NCBI RefSeq assembly: GCF_047149785.1 | Contig: NZ_BAAGBE010000001.1 | Coordinates: forward strand, 2,418,001 to 2,482,000 | DNA: 64,000 nt | Direction: 5' to 3' | Source of the DNA: Nitrobacter sp047149785 | Lineage (GTDB): Bacteria > Pseudomonadota > Alphaproteobacteria > Rhizobiales > Xanthobacteraceae | Shown here: positions 1-9,413 of the stretch, in pieces | Layout of the letters: every line of letters begins with the position of its first letter | Numbering within the stretch: position 1 is the stretch's first letter | Position numbers and translations under genes: made by a program | The notes under the pieces: generated by a model | What the model saw: the letters and a program-made list of their open reading frames with translations, nothing else | The model's database searches: none | What the model was told of the DNA's origin: nothing

Positions 1-713
1 TCGGTCAGCGACGCGACATCGCGCTGCATGGTCTTGAGTTGCGCGCGCATTTCCTTCGACCATTTGATGCTGTCGGTCTCAGTGGCGACGAAGGTGACGA
101 GCCTGCCGATCGAGACAAGACTCTCGCGGACCTTCGAGGTGAGATCGCCCTTGCGGCCGATCGTGATCAGGATTTCGGAATAGCGCTTGGCGTGACCGGT
201 GCGCGCGGATTCTTCCGGCTCGAAGATGTCGTGGCTGACCTGATCGACGTCGGCGCCGGCGCGCTCCAGGATGTCGGCGCAGCGGTCGATCACGGCATCG
301 AGCAGTTCGAGCAGCACGCCCTCGCCCGTCAAGCCCTGCGGGGCGGCGCGCGCAAGCTTGTTCTCCACCAGCGTGAACGGTTTTGGCGCATCGTAGCGCA
401 CGGTAACGAGTCGATGCTTGGACAGGATGAAGGTAACCGGGGTGATGCGCGGCGCGCCGGTCTCGCTGCCGCATATCAGGCTCGCGGTCATGTAGCGCGC
501 GCCGTTCTCGAGATAGAGGCGGCTGGAAATCTCGATCTCCTGCATGTCCTCCCGGGTCGGCACCGCAACCCCGGCAAGCTGCTCCACGGCGCGGTCTTCG
601 CCTGCGGTCGGCTTGTCGAGATCGATCCACACCGCATTGTCCGGCAGCGCGGCGAGATCGGCCGGACCGGTCTTCCGCAAGGCGAGGCCGGCCGGCGCGA
701 AGATCGAGAGCAT
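1..713 (-). CDS. corA: CorA-type magnesium/cobalt transporter, C-terminus cut by window edge
   Basis: The minus-strand reading frame from ATG at 713 runs open to the window edge, so only the N-terminal cytoplasmic part (about 237 residues) is present. It begins MLSIFAPAGLAL and continues with an alpha/beta then helical region (AVIDRCADILERAGADVDQVSHD; given here only in part) that matches the soluble domain of the CorA family. The two membrane helices and the GMN motif would lie beyond the left edge, so they cannot be checked. CorA forms a pentameric inner-membrane channel for Mg2+ (also Co2+/Ni2+). The ATG at 713 is preceded by AGGAGC. The gene is divergent from the L,D-transpeptidase gene. 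Family assignment is from recognition of the N-domain; a CorA-like paralogue (ZntB) is the main alternative. Confidence 0.8.
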   Translation of the reverse strand, partial: MLSIFAPAGLALRKTGPADLAALPDNAVWIDLDKPTAGEDRAVEQLAGVAVPTREDMQEIEISSRLYLENGARYMTASLICGSETGAPRITPVTFILSKHRLVTVRYDAPKPFTLVENKLARAAPQGLTGEGVLLELLDAVIDRCADILERAGADVDQVSHDIFEPEESARTGHAKRYSEILITIGRKGDLTSKVRESLVSIGRLVTFVATETDSIKWSKEMRAQLKTMQRDVASLT

Positions 714-1063
714 GGCTCCTCCGGGGATGACGGCGTGGATTCGCGTGAACGCGGACGACGTGAAGTGCGCCAAGTCGCATCGATTTGGCAAGCCCGGCAA
801 AGGGTCATGGTGGCGGCCCGATGCCGTCGCTCCTTTTTGTCGAAAGGAGAGACGCCAGTGCCCGTGCATGCAGTTAACGCCGCCGTGTTCCAACGGAACC
901 GCCGAGGCTTTGCGGCAAAAATACCACATACGCGACGCCGCGTGACGACGGCACCGTCTAAGTGCTGGAATTTCGGGGAATTTCGACAATAATAAAGCGC
1001 AGAGGAATCGTGGCTGTTCGGGTGCAAACCGTCATGGTTCAACGGGGTATTCGGAAGACAAAA
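714..1063. other. Divergent intergenic region between corA and the L,D-transpeptidase gene
   Basis: This 350-base gap must hold the promoters of both divergent genes. I see an AT-richer patch around 965-1000 but no convincing paired -35/-10, no RNA gene and no codon-like reading frame. Open frames that cross it on either strand are composition artefacts. Confidence 0.5.
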
Positions 1064-1741
1064 ATGTCGTCTCTTTGGGTCAAGCTTGGGATTCTGGCCG
1101 CGGGCCTGATGCTGTCAGGCTGCATGCAGGCCACGCATTACGAGGCCACCAACACCAACAATTTCAAACCGCGCGACAAGGAACTGCTGGCCAAGGTCTC
1201 CTATACGAAAACGCCGGTGGCCGCGCCGTTCCGCCGCGCGATCGTCGACTATCACCGCAAGGAAGCGCCGGGCTCGATCATGGTCGATTCCGACAACCAT
1301 TATCTCTATTACGTGCTCGACGGCGGCAAGGCGATCCGTTACGGCATCACCGTCGGCGAGGAAGCGATGGCATGGTCCGGTATCGCGAAGGTCGGCGCCA
1401 TGACCGAATGGCCCGCCTGGCACCCGACCCCGGGCGAGATCGAGCGCCTTGGCGTGCCGAAATACGTGCCCCCCGGTCCGGACAACCCGATGGGATCGCG
1501 GGCGCTGTACCTTTACGCCAACGGCAAGGACACGCTGTTCCGCATCCATGGCACCAACCAGCCGGAATATATCGGCGCCTCGATTTCATCGGGTTGCATC
1601 CGCATGACCAACGAGGACGTCATCGACCTCTACAACCGCGTCAAGCTTGGAACCGTGGTGGTTGTGCTTGAGCCGCATCACGGCGACTCACCCTACAGTC
1701 CAAAGATGGCGTTGCAGGGCGGCGGCGACAACACCTACTGA
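1064..1741 (+). CDS. L,D-transpeptidase (YkuD domain) lipoprotein
   Basis: The product (225 residues from ATG 1064) should cross-link peptidoglycan through 3-3 bonds or attach proteins to it, in the periplasm. A signal peptide ends in a lipobox LSGC with Cys20, so it is probably an outer- or inner-membrane lipoprotein. The YkuD catalytic signature is visible: His162 in IHGT and Cys178 in SSGCIRM, within the HGT...S.GC(I/V)R pattern. I chose ATG 1064 because the frame opens further upstream (an ATG at 1034) but only the 1064 start puts the signal peptide at the N-terminus. A strong bidirectional terminator follows at 1763. Substrate (cell-wall cross-linking versus protein anchoring) cannot be told from sequence. 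Confidence 0.92.
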   Translation: MSSLWVKLGILAAGLMLSGCMQATHYEATNTNNFKPRDKELLAKVSYTKTPVAAPFRRAIVDYHRKEAPGSIMVDSDNHYLYYVLDGGKAIRYGITVGEEAMAWSGIAKVGAMTEWPAWHPTPGEIERLGVPKYVPPGPDNPMGSRALYLYANGKDTLFRIHGTNQPEYIGASISSGCIRMTNEDVIDLYNRVKLGTVVVVLEPHHGDSPYSPKMALQGGGDNTY

Positions 1742-1762
1742 CCGTTGTGGTATCGTGATCCG

Positions 1763-1790
1763 AAAAGCGCCGGTTCTCCGGCGCTTTTGT
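1763..1790. terminator. Bidirectional intrinsic terminator
   Basis: A perfect 8-bp stem AGCGCCGG/CCGGCGCT (1766-1773 with 1778-1785) with loop TTCT is flanked by AAAA and TTTT, so it can terminate both the L,D-transpeptidase gene on the plus strand and the extensin-like gene arriving on the minus strand. Confidence 0.9.
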
Positions 1791-1802
1791 TTTATGCCGC
1801 CA

Positions 1803-2927
1803 TCAATCGAGTAGCCGTCTGAGGAACGGCGGCAGGTCGATGCGCCGCTTGCGTCTGCGCTTGACAGGTTTCGCTGCCGAAAACCGCGTTGATTGCGCCG
1901 ATGGTGGTGGCGGTGGCTCTGACGAACCCCGCATCGTCTTATCTGCTGCGTCAGCGGCCGCAGACCGCTTTCGAGGCTTGGGCACCACGTCCATCGGTAA
2001 GGCGGCTGCGGGCGCAGCTTGTGAGGCGGCAAGAGGCGTCGTCTCACGTTTCGGGGATGTTTTCGACGTCTTATCCGCCGTTTCCTCCGTTTCGCGCCGT
2101 GACGCCTCCGCCGGGCGTTCGGCCGGCGGCAACGGCGCAACCGCGGGCATGGGACCATGAATCTCCCAGTGACAAATCCGGTAGCCATTGCGGCGTTCGG
2201 CAAGATCGAGATGGATATGATCTTCGTGATAACCATCCGATCCCGGTCCCAATACGGTCGTGAAGCGCGCGCAGACCGACTTCAGCACCGTTTCGCGCAG
2301 CTCGCGCGGGACACTGCGATCCGTCAACGCGATCACCCGACCGTCGGAAAGCCTGACTGCACGAACGTCGAGCGCATTGGCTCGTCCGTGCTCGGACAGT
2401 TTTGCTCCGGCAACCCGGTTGCGTCCCCGGCATTCGAACGAATCGAAATTGTCGAGCTCACTGATGCGGCTTCCGAGCCCTTCCGCCAGGGGCGCCATGT
2501 CGGTGCGAATCCAGTCCGCGATCGCCGACGCCATCGGGCAGCGCAGCGTGGCGGCCGGCTTGACAGCGACGCGGCTCCGATCCGTCAGCACAACCGCTTC
2601 GAGCCGAACCAGATCATCACCGCCGCACGCGCCCGGCCCCTTGATCGCGGGAATGCTCGGGGCGACGGCGACCGCATCGGTCAGCGCCAGACGGCAGGCA
2701 GACGGCGAAGGCGAAGTCCCGGGCATCGCGGGCGCACCCTTCCTCGCCTCCTTGTCGTCGGGCGCCGGAGCGGCGGCCGGGCGAGACTGCGGCAACGGCA
2801 GTTTGGTCCCTGCCAGAGCCACCGCCGGCATGAAGAGGGCCGAGAGCGCAGCCATGGCCAATCGGTCGCGGCGCACGCCACCAAACGACCGTTTAAGATG
2901 AGCCATCCCGGCGTTAAACTTCTTCAT
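1803..2927 (-). CDS. Extensin-like C-terminal domain secreted protein
   Basis: A 374-residue exported protein. An N-terminal signal segment (about residues 22-40, ending AVALAG) is followed by a Pro/Ala-rich linker, the conserved domain (about 75-260), and a basic, Pro/Ala/Lys-rich tail. The domain matches the bacterial 'extensin-like' family (Pfam Extensin-like_C), related in fold to LAS-type D-Ala-D-Ala peptidases. The metal-site pattern is visible: SEHGRANALD (His180, Asp187) and HEDHIHLD (His237, His239). Six cysteines in the domain suggest disulfides in the periplasm. AAGGGA precedes the ATG at the expected distance. The likely role is cell-wall processing, but no activity is established for this gene. 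Confidence 0.85.
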   Translation of the reverse strand: MKKFNAGMAHLKRSFGGVRRDRLAMAALSALFMPAVALAGTKLPLPQSRPAAAPAPDDKEARKGAPAMPGTSPSPSACRLALTDAVAVAPSIPAIKGPGACGGDDLVRLEAVVLTDRSRVAVKPAATLRCPMASAIADWIRTDMAPLAEGLGSRISELDNFDSFECRGRNRVAGAKLSEHGRANALDVRAVRLSDGRVIALTDRSVPRELRETVLKSVCARFTTVLGPGSDGYHEDHIHLDLAERRNGYRICHWEIHGPMPAVAPLPPAERPAEASRRETEETADKTSKTSPKRETTPLAASQAAPAAALPMDVVPKPRKRSAAADAADKTMRGSSEPPPPPSAQSTRFSAAKPVKRRRKRRIDLPPFLRRLLD

Positions 2928-2984
2928 GCCAATCCCTTACGGGACAACGATGGCCCGCGGGCGCGGATCGGGAGGAAGGTTTGA

Positions 2985-4598
2985 ATGCACGGCTTGATGC
3001 AAGACTGGCCCTTGCTGTGTCATCGGATCATCGATCACGCGGCGAAGATCCATGGCAGGCGCGAGGTGGTGACCCGATCGGTTGAAGGCCCAATCCATCG
3101 GACAAACTACGCCGAAATTCGCCGCCGCGCGCTGAAACTGGCGCAGCGGCTCGATCGCGAAGGCATCAAGCTCGGCGACCGCGTCGCCACCATCGCCTGG
3201 AACACCTGGCGTCATCTCGAAGCCTGGTACGGCATCATGGGCATCGGCGCAGTGTGCCATACCGTCAATCCCCGTTTGTTTCCGGACCAGATCGCCTGGA
3301 TCATCGACCATGCCGAAGACCGGATCGTGATGACCGATATCACGTTCATCCCGATCCTGGAAAAGATCGCCGGCAAGCTGCCGAGCGTGGAACGCTACAT
3401 CGTTTTCACCGACAAGACACATATGCCACAGACCACGCTGAAAAATGCGGTCGCATATGAAGACTGGATCGCGGAGGCCGACGGCGACTTCGCCTGGAAG
3501 ACGTTCGACGAGAATACCGCGGCGGCGATGTGCTATACGTCGGGAACCACAGGCAATCCGAAGGGGGTTGTGTATTCGCATCGTTCCAACGTGCTGCATG
3601 CGATGATAACCAACAACGGTGATGCGCTCGGCGCGGCATCGAAGGACACAATGCTGCCGGTGGTGCCGCTGTTCCATGCCAATAGCTGGGGAATCGCGTT
3701 CTCGGCGCCGTCCATGGGCACCAAACTGGTGATGCCCGGCGCCAAACTCGACGGCGCATCGGTGTACGAGTTGCTGTCGACCGAGAAAGTTACCTTCACT
3801 GCGGGGGTGCCCACCGTATGGCTGATGCTGCTGCAGCACATGGAGACAAGCAACCTCAGGCTGCCGGAACTCAAGGTCGTGATCTGCGGCGGCTCGGCGA
3901 TGCCGCGCTCGATCATCAAGGCGTTCGACGACATGGGTATCGAGGTGCGACACGCATGGGGCATGACGGAAATGTCACCGGTCGGCACCGTCGGCGGATT
4001 GCAGGGCCAGTTCAGCCACCTCAAGGGAGAGGCCAAGCTCGACGTGTTGCAGATGCAGGGTTACGCGCCGTTCATGGTCGAAATGAAGATCACCGATGAC
4101 GACGGCAGGGAGTTGCCGTGGGACGGCAGGACCGCAGGCCGGCTCAAGGTGCGGGGGCCCGCGATCTCCGGCGCCTATTACCGCCTCGAAGATAACATCC
4201 TCGACGAGCAGAGCTTCTTCGACACCGGCGACGTTGCCACCATCGACGAGTACGGCTACGTGCGGATCACGGACCGATCGAAAGACGTCATCAAGTCGGG
4301 GGGCGAATGGATTTCCTCGATCGATCTGGAAAATGTCGCGGTCGGCCATCCCAAGGTGGCGGAAGCCGCCGTGATCGGCGTGCACCATCCGAAGTGGGGC
4401 GAACGGCCGCTGCTGATCGTTCACGTCAAGCAGGGCGAGAGCGTGACGCGCGAGGAAATTCTCGCCTTCATGGACGGCAAGATCTGCAAGTGGTGGATGC
4501 CCGACGACGTCGCCTTCGTCGACAGCATTCCGCACACCGCAACCGGGAAGATCCTGAAAAGGGCGCTACGCGAACAGTTCAAGGACTATAGGATCTGA
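2985..4598 (+). CDS. Fatty-acid-CoA ligase (AMP-forming, AlkK-like)
   Basis: The 537-residue enzyme activates a fatty acid with ATP and CoA through an acyl-AMP intermediate. The adenylate-forming P-loop YTSGTTGNPKGV is at residues 184-195; the later signatures GMTEMSPVG, DTGDVATIDEYGY and TDRSKDVIKSGGEWIS are all present, as is the C-terminal catalytic lysine region (TATGKILKR). The overall sequence resembles medium/long-chain acyl-CoA synthetases of the AlkK group. GGGAGGAAGG lies just before ATG 2985. The gene stands alone between a minus-strand gene and an intergenic gap. Chain-length preference cannot be read from sequence. Confidence 0.92.
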   Translation: MHGLMQDWPLLCHRIIDHAAKIHGRREVVTRSVEGPIHRTNYAEIRRRALKLAQRLDREGIKLGDRVATIAWNTWRHLEAWYGIMGIGAVCHTVNPRLFPDQIAWIIDHAEDRIVMTDITFIPILEKIAGKLPSVERYIVFTDKTHMPQTTLKNAVAYEDWIAEADGDFAWKTFDENTAAAMCYTSGTTGNPKGVVYSHRSNVLHAMITNNGDALGAASKDTMLPVVPLFHANSWGIAFSAPSMGTKLVMPGAKLDGASVYELLSTEKVTFTAGVPTVWLMLLQHMETSNLRLPELKVVICGGSAMPRSIIKAFDDMGIEVRHAWGMTEMSPVGTVGGLQGQFSHLKGEAKLDVLQMQGYAPFMVEMKITDDDGRELPWDGRTAGRLKVRGPAISGAYYRLEDNILDEQSFFDTGDVATIDEYGYVRITDRSKDVIKSGGEWISSIDLENVAVGHPKVAEAAVIGVHHPKWGERPLLIVHVKQGESVTREEILAFMDGKICKWWMPDDVAFVDSIPHTATGKILKRALREQFKDYRI

Positions 4599-4617
4599 TC
4601 CAACTTCGTCGGATCAG
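4595..4617 (+). terminator. Weak hairpin overlapping the acyl-CoA ligase stop codon
   Basis: Inverted repeat CTGATCC/GGATCAG (4595-4601 with 4611-4617) includes the TGA stop. There is no U-tract, so an intrinsic terminator role is doubtful. The rest of the gap to 4886 holds only short frames (for example a 57-codon frame from ATG 4676) without recognisable similarity. Confidence 0.35.
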
Positions 4618-4885
4618 GCGCTTGCCTTATCCTCTTGATTGAGCACGGCATCGGTCTTCGGGCAGTTTTCCGGCCATGGCGGTGAAGGCCAGCCGCGACT
4701 CCGGCTCGCTGGTCGATGTGCTGCGGCAATGGCCCCCGCGCGCCGGTATGGTCCACGCGGTGTTCTCATCGCGGCGCAGGCCGTCGCCGTCGGTACGAGC
4801 ACCCGCGCCTACGCCGGCGTTTCGCCGCATGGCGAAATGCGCTAGGTGATCTCGCGACGAACCACCTGTCCAACGAGATCCTCCG

Positions 4886-5728
4886 ATGGCCCGCAGATTC
4901 CGCGCCGCTTACCAAGTCGAACCGTTCTCCGCGCTAGCCACCTGGGCGCGACGGCTCGCGCTGTTTTCGGCGGTTGCGACGCTGGTATCCGTCATGGTCG
5001 TCAGGTTCGGCTTTCTCGAGATCAAGCCCGCGCTGGCAACCTTCTTCGGTGCACTGGCCTGCGCCGGGCTGTCCATCCTGGTAGCGTTCGCGGGCCTGGT
5101 CGTACTCTGGCGGGACGGCTCGCGCGGTATAGGACGCATTCTTACGGCGCTGCTGCTGGACGTGATGATCCTCGCCTATCCCGCGTATCTCGCCCTGCAG
5201 TATCGCAGGCTGCCGCCGATCCACGACATCACCACCGATCCGATCAATCCGCCGCAGTTCGAGGAGCTGGCGCGGCTGCGCGGCACCGACGGCGCCAATA
5301 CCGCCGTTTATGCCGGCCTTTCCTCCGCCGAACAGCAGCGCGTGGCCTATCCCGAGATCGAACCGGTTGATCTCGACATGACCACCAAACAGGCCTTCGA
5401 CATCGTCCGACGGCTCGTCACCCGGCGCAAATGGCTGGTGATCGACGAGCACGCGCCACAGTCGCCGCGGCAAAACGGGCATATCGAGGCCGTCGCGAAA
5501 ACGCCCATCATGGGATTCCGGGAGGATGTCGCGATCCGCATCGCGCCAAATGACGACGGAGCGCGCGTCGATATCCGTTCGTCATCGCGTTATTTCGAAC
5601 ATGATCTCGGCAGCAACGCCGCGCGCATCAGCAGCCTGATCGACGACATCAACGCGGCAGCGGAGAACAACGTCGAGAAGCTCAAGAAGGAGCCCCGCAC
5701 ACCGGTCAAGGGCGTGATCAAGCGATAG
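4886..5728 (+). CDS. DUF1499 domain membrane protein
   Basis: The 280-residue protein has three hydrophobic segments in its first half (about residues 24-42, 48-74 and 84-104) followed by a soluble domain of the DUF1499 family (about 150-265), recognisable by the RLVTRRKWLVIDE and SSSRYFEHDLGSNAARI stretches. Function of the family is unknown; members are widespread in proteobacteria and plastids. It is convergent with, and only two bases from, the MBL gene, so the two transcripts probably overlap. The start is the first ATG before the hydrophobic region. Confidence 0.8.
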   Translation: MARRFRAAYQVEPFSALATWARRLALFSAVATLVSVMVVRFGFLEIKPALATFFGALACAGLSILVAFAGLVVLWRDGSRGIGRILTALLLDVMILAYPAYLALQYRRLPPIHDITTDPINPPQFEELARLRGTDGANTAVYAGLSSAEQQRVAYPEIEPVDLDMTTKQAFDIVRRLVTRRKWLVIDEHAPQSPRQNGHIEAVAKTPIMGFREDVAIRIAPNDDGARVDIRSSSRYFEHDLGSNAARISSLIDDINAAAENNVEKLKKEPRTPVKGVIKR

Positions 5729-5730
5729 GT

Positions 5731-6660
5731 TCACGCCAACCGATAGCGGCCGCCGATGACGGGGTCGCCATCGGTGAGCACCATGCCGCGCGCCACCAGA
5801 TCTTCCAGATGCGCGAGCACCGAATAGCCGGCGGCGGCGGACAGCCTCGGATCAAGCCCGATATAGATGGCGCGAACCAGGGTCGGAATGTCGGCCTCGC
5901 CTTTGGCGAGCCGATGCAGGATCGACGCCTCGCGCGCCCTGCGGTGCCGCACGAGATGCCGCGCGAACCGCGGCCCATCCGGGATTTCGGGGCCATGGCC
6001 TGAAAAATACAGTTGCTCATCCCGGCGCGACAGCTTCTCGAGCGAAGCCATGTAGTCGACCATCGATCCGTCCGGCGGCGCGACGATCGAGGTGGACCAG
6101 CCCATGACGTGATCGCCCACGAAATTGATCCCTCGCTCCGGCCAGGCAAACGCCATGTGGTTTGCCGTATGGCCCGGCGTCGCAACAGATACGAGCCGCC
6201 AGCTCTCGCCCTCGATCACGTCGCCATCGCGAAGGCGAACGTCCGGATGAAAATCGCGGTCAACGCCCGATTCCGGATTATGCTTTTCGCTTTCAAAACG
6301 CGGACGCGAGGCGCGATGCGGTCCCTCCGCATAAACCGGCGCGCCGGTGGCAGCCTTGATGCGCGCGGCGTTCGGCGAATGATCCCTGTGGGTGTGGGTG
6401 ACGAAGACGTGCGTCACGGTTTCGCCCCTCACCGCATCGAGCAGCGCCTGCGCATGGGCCTCGCTGTCCGGCCCCGGATCGATGATCGCGACCTTGCCGC
6501 GGCCGACGATGTAACTCACGGTTCCTGTGAACGTGAAGAGACCCGGATTGTCGCACAGCACGCGACGGACGCCGGGCACGACCTCCTCGGCGACGCCCGG
6601 CCTCAGCGGAAAGTCGCGGTTGAACGGGATGTCGTCTTCGGCGTCAGACGGTTCGGACAT
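5731..6660 (-). CDS. MBL-fold metallo-hydrolase (LACTB2-like)
   Basis: The 309-residue protein carries the metallo-beta-lactamase metal motif THTHRDHSPNA (HxHxDH), then further ligands in GHTANHMAF and FSGHGPE, followed by a C-terminal winged-helix-like domain typical of LACTB2/hydroxyacylglutathione-hydrolase relatives. Such proteins act as nucleases or thioester hydrolases; the substrate here is not predictable. The gene runs toward DUF1499 on the other strand. An inverted repeat element separates its start from the gcdH gene downstream in the map. Confidence 0.85.
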   Translation of the reverse strand: MSEPSDAEDDIPFNRDFPLRPGVAEEVVPGVRRVLCDNPGLFTFTGTVSYIVGRGKVAIIDPGPDSEAHAQALLDAVRGETVTHVFVTHTHRDHSPNAARIKAATGAPVYAEGPHRASRPRFESEKHNPESGVDRDFHPDVRLRDGDVIEGESWRLVSVATPGHTANHMAFAWPERGINFVGDHVMGWSTSIVAPPDGSMVDYMASLEKLSRRDEQLYFSGHGPEIPDGPRFARHLVRHRRAREASILHRLAKGEADIPTLVRAIYIGLDPRLSAAAGYSVLAHLEDLVARGMVLTDGDPVIGGRYRLA

Positions 6661-6685
6661 CGGGGTGAATGCCTACGTTTATGCT

Positions 6686-6774
6686 GTCATGGCCGGGCTC
6701 GTCCCGGCTATCCACGTCTTCTTGTTTTTTTGCTGCTTTAAGACGTGGATGCCCGGCACAAGGCCGGGCATAAC
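6686..6774. repeat. Mosaic palindromic intergenic repeat, copy 1
   Basis: Two 35-base arms (6686-6720 and 6740-6774) are imperfect inverted repeats of each other around a T-rich centre. Each arm itself contains a small GC-rich palindrome (GCCGGGCTCGTCCCGGC on the left). The layout GTCAT-palindrome-ATCCA...TGGAT-palindrome-ATRAC recurs at 39945-40020 and 54474-54559, so these are members of one family. It lies between the MBL start and the gcdH stop. Confidence 0.85.
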
Positions 6775-6804
6775 GAACACTAAGGCAGCGTCGCTCCGAA
6801 AACC

Positions 6805-8019
<1,215 letters not shown>

Positions 8020-8200
8020 GACAATCCTTTCACATGGTTCCGAATGTCGCCAAAGCCGGATCGATGATCAGTATATAGACAATTCGGCGACTCAACCAAT
8101 GTGTTTCCGGACGTGCACTTGCCGCCTGAGGCGAAAGCGCTGCAATCTCGTCGAACGCATATCCCGCGCCGCCGGCGCCGATGCCGATGAGGAACAGGGG

Positions 8201-9277
8201 TCAGCTTTCAAGATGCTCGTTGGAAACGATCTCGATGCCGAAACCGGAAAGCCCCTTGTACTCGTATGCGGACGATGTCAGATGCCGGATCGAGGTCACG
8301 CCGAGATCGCGCAGGATCTGCGCGCCGACGCCGACCTCCCGCCATTGCCTGTTGCGATCGGCTTCCGCCGACTTGCTTTCGGGGAGCGGAGCCACCGGGA
8401 CCCCCGCCGCGCCGTCGCGCAGATACACAAGCACGCCTCTGCCGGCTTTCCTGAAATGCTCGAGCACGACCTCCATCCGCCTTGGTCCGGTAAAGATATC
8501 GCGCACGATATTGGGCTTGTGGAAACGGGTTAGGACATTCCTGCCGTCGCCGATGCCGTTGTAGACGAACGCGACATGGGCAATGGAATCGAAAGGCGAA
8601 CGATATGCGTAGCCCTGCAGCGGCCCGATCGGACTGTCGGTGGTGAATTCAGAGACCCGTTCGATCAGCTTCTCCCGCGCCTGACGATACGCGATGATGT
8701 CGGCGATGGTGACATGCTTGAGCCCGTGCGAGGCCACGAACTGGGCTACCTGCTCGCCTTTCATCACCGTGCCGTCATCGTTCATCAACTCGCTGATGAC
8801 GCCGACCGGCGGCAGGCCCGCCAGCTTGCACAGATCGACCGCCGCCTCGGTATGGCCTGCGCGAAGCAGCACGCCGCCGTTGCGCGCGATCAGCGGGAAG
8901 ATGTGACCGGGCCGGGCAAAGTCGCTGGCGCCGGCGTTGGGATTGGCGAGCGCCCGGCAACAGGAAGCGCGCTCTTCGGCCGAAATGCCGGTGCCGCCGT
9001 CGGGCTTGTAATCGATCGAGACGGTGAAGGCCGTGGTGTGATTGGATTCATTGTTCGCGACCATCGGATCGAGCCGTAGCCGCTGCGCGTCCTCGGTCGT
9101 GATCGGCGCGCAAACGATGCCGGACGTGTGGCGTATGATGAACGCCATCTTCTCCACGGTGCAGAGCGATCCCGCGACGATCAGATCGCCCTCGCCCTCG
9201 CGATCGTCATCATCGGTGACGACGACGATCTCGCCGCTGGCGAAGGCCTGGAGGACGTCCGGAATCGGATGGGGCAT
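8201..9277 (-). CDS. ribB: 3,4-dihydroxy-2-butanone-4-phosphate synthase with degenerate RibA-like domain
   Basis: The first ~205 residues are a complete RibB domain, which makes the four-carbon riboflavin precursor from ribulose-5-phosphate: the metal/catalytic loop DDDDREGEGD, the HTSG and RAGHTEAAVDL motifs are all there. The last ~150 residues align with GTP cyclohydrolase II (SPIGPLQGYAYRSPFD; GVLVYLRDG; LRDLGVTSIRHL) but lack the zinc-binding GRHCxC cysteines; the corresponding place reads RFHKPNIVRDIF. The second domain is therefore unlikely to have GTP cyclohydrolase II activity. This arrangement is common in Bradyrhizobium relatives. I found no FMN riboswitch in the upstream gap. Confidence 0.9.
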   Translation of the reverse strand: MPHPIPDVLQAFASGEIVVVTDDDDREGEGDLIVAGSLCTVEKMAFIIRHTSGIVCAPITTEDAQRLRLDPMVANNESNHTTAFTVSIDYKPDGGTGISAEERASCCRALANPNAGASDFARPGHIFPLIARNGGVLLRAGHTEAAVDLCKLAGLPPVGVISELMNDDGTVMKGEQVAQFVASHGLKHVTIADIIAYRQAREKLIERVSEFTTDSPIGPLQGYAYRSPFDSIAHVAFVYNGIGDGRNVLTRFHKPNIVRDIFTGPRRMEVVLEHFRKAGRGVLVYLRDGAAGVPVAPLPESKSAEADRNRQWREVGVGAQILRDLGVTSIRHLTSSAYEYKGLSGFGIEIVSNEHLES

Positions 9278-9413
9278 GGCGCGCGCTTTCCCGTGTGACG
9301 GAATTTCGTATGGCCTAGTGGAGGCTGCAGCGCAACCGGAAGGCCCGGCATCGGCCTACAAGTCACGCCTTTGATATATAGGGATCCGCGCGACAAAAAT
9401 GGCGAGGTCCCGC

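Noticed and set aside
39..992. Long plus-strand open frame over corA
   Set aside because: Arg/Gly/Ala-rich antisense frame produced by GC-rich codon use; the minus strand reads a recognisable CorA N-domain.
4676..4849. 57-codon frame between the acyl-CoA ligase and DUF1499
   Set aside because: Arg/Pro/Ser-rich, no ribosome site, no recognisable similarity.
9278..9413. Possible FMN riboswitch before ribB
   Set aside because: The conserved FMN-aptamer core elements are not present and the gap is too short for a full aptamer with platform.
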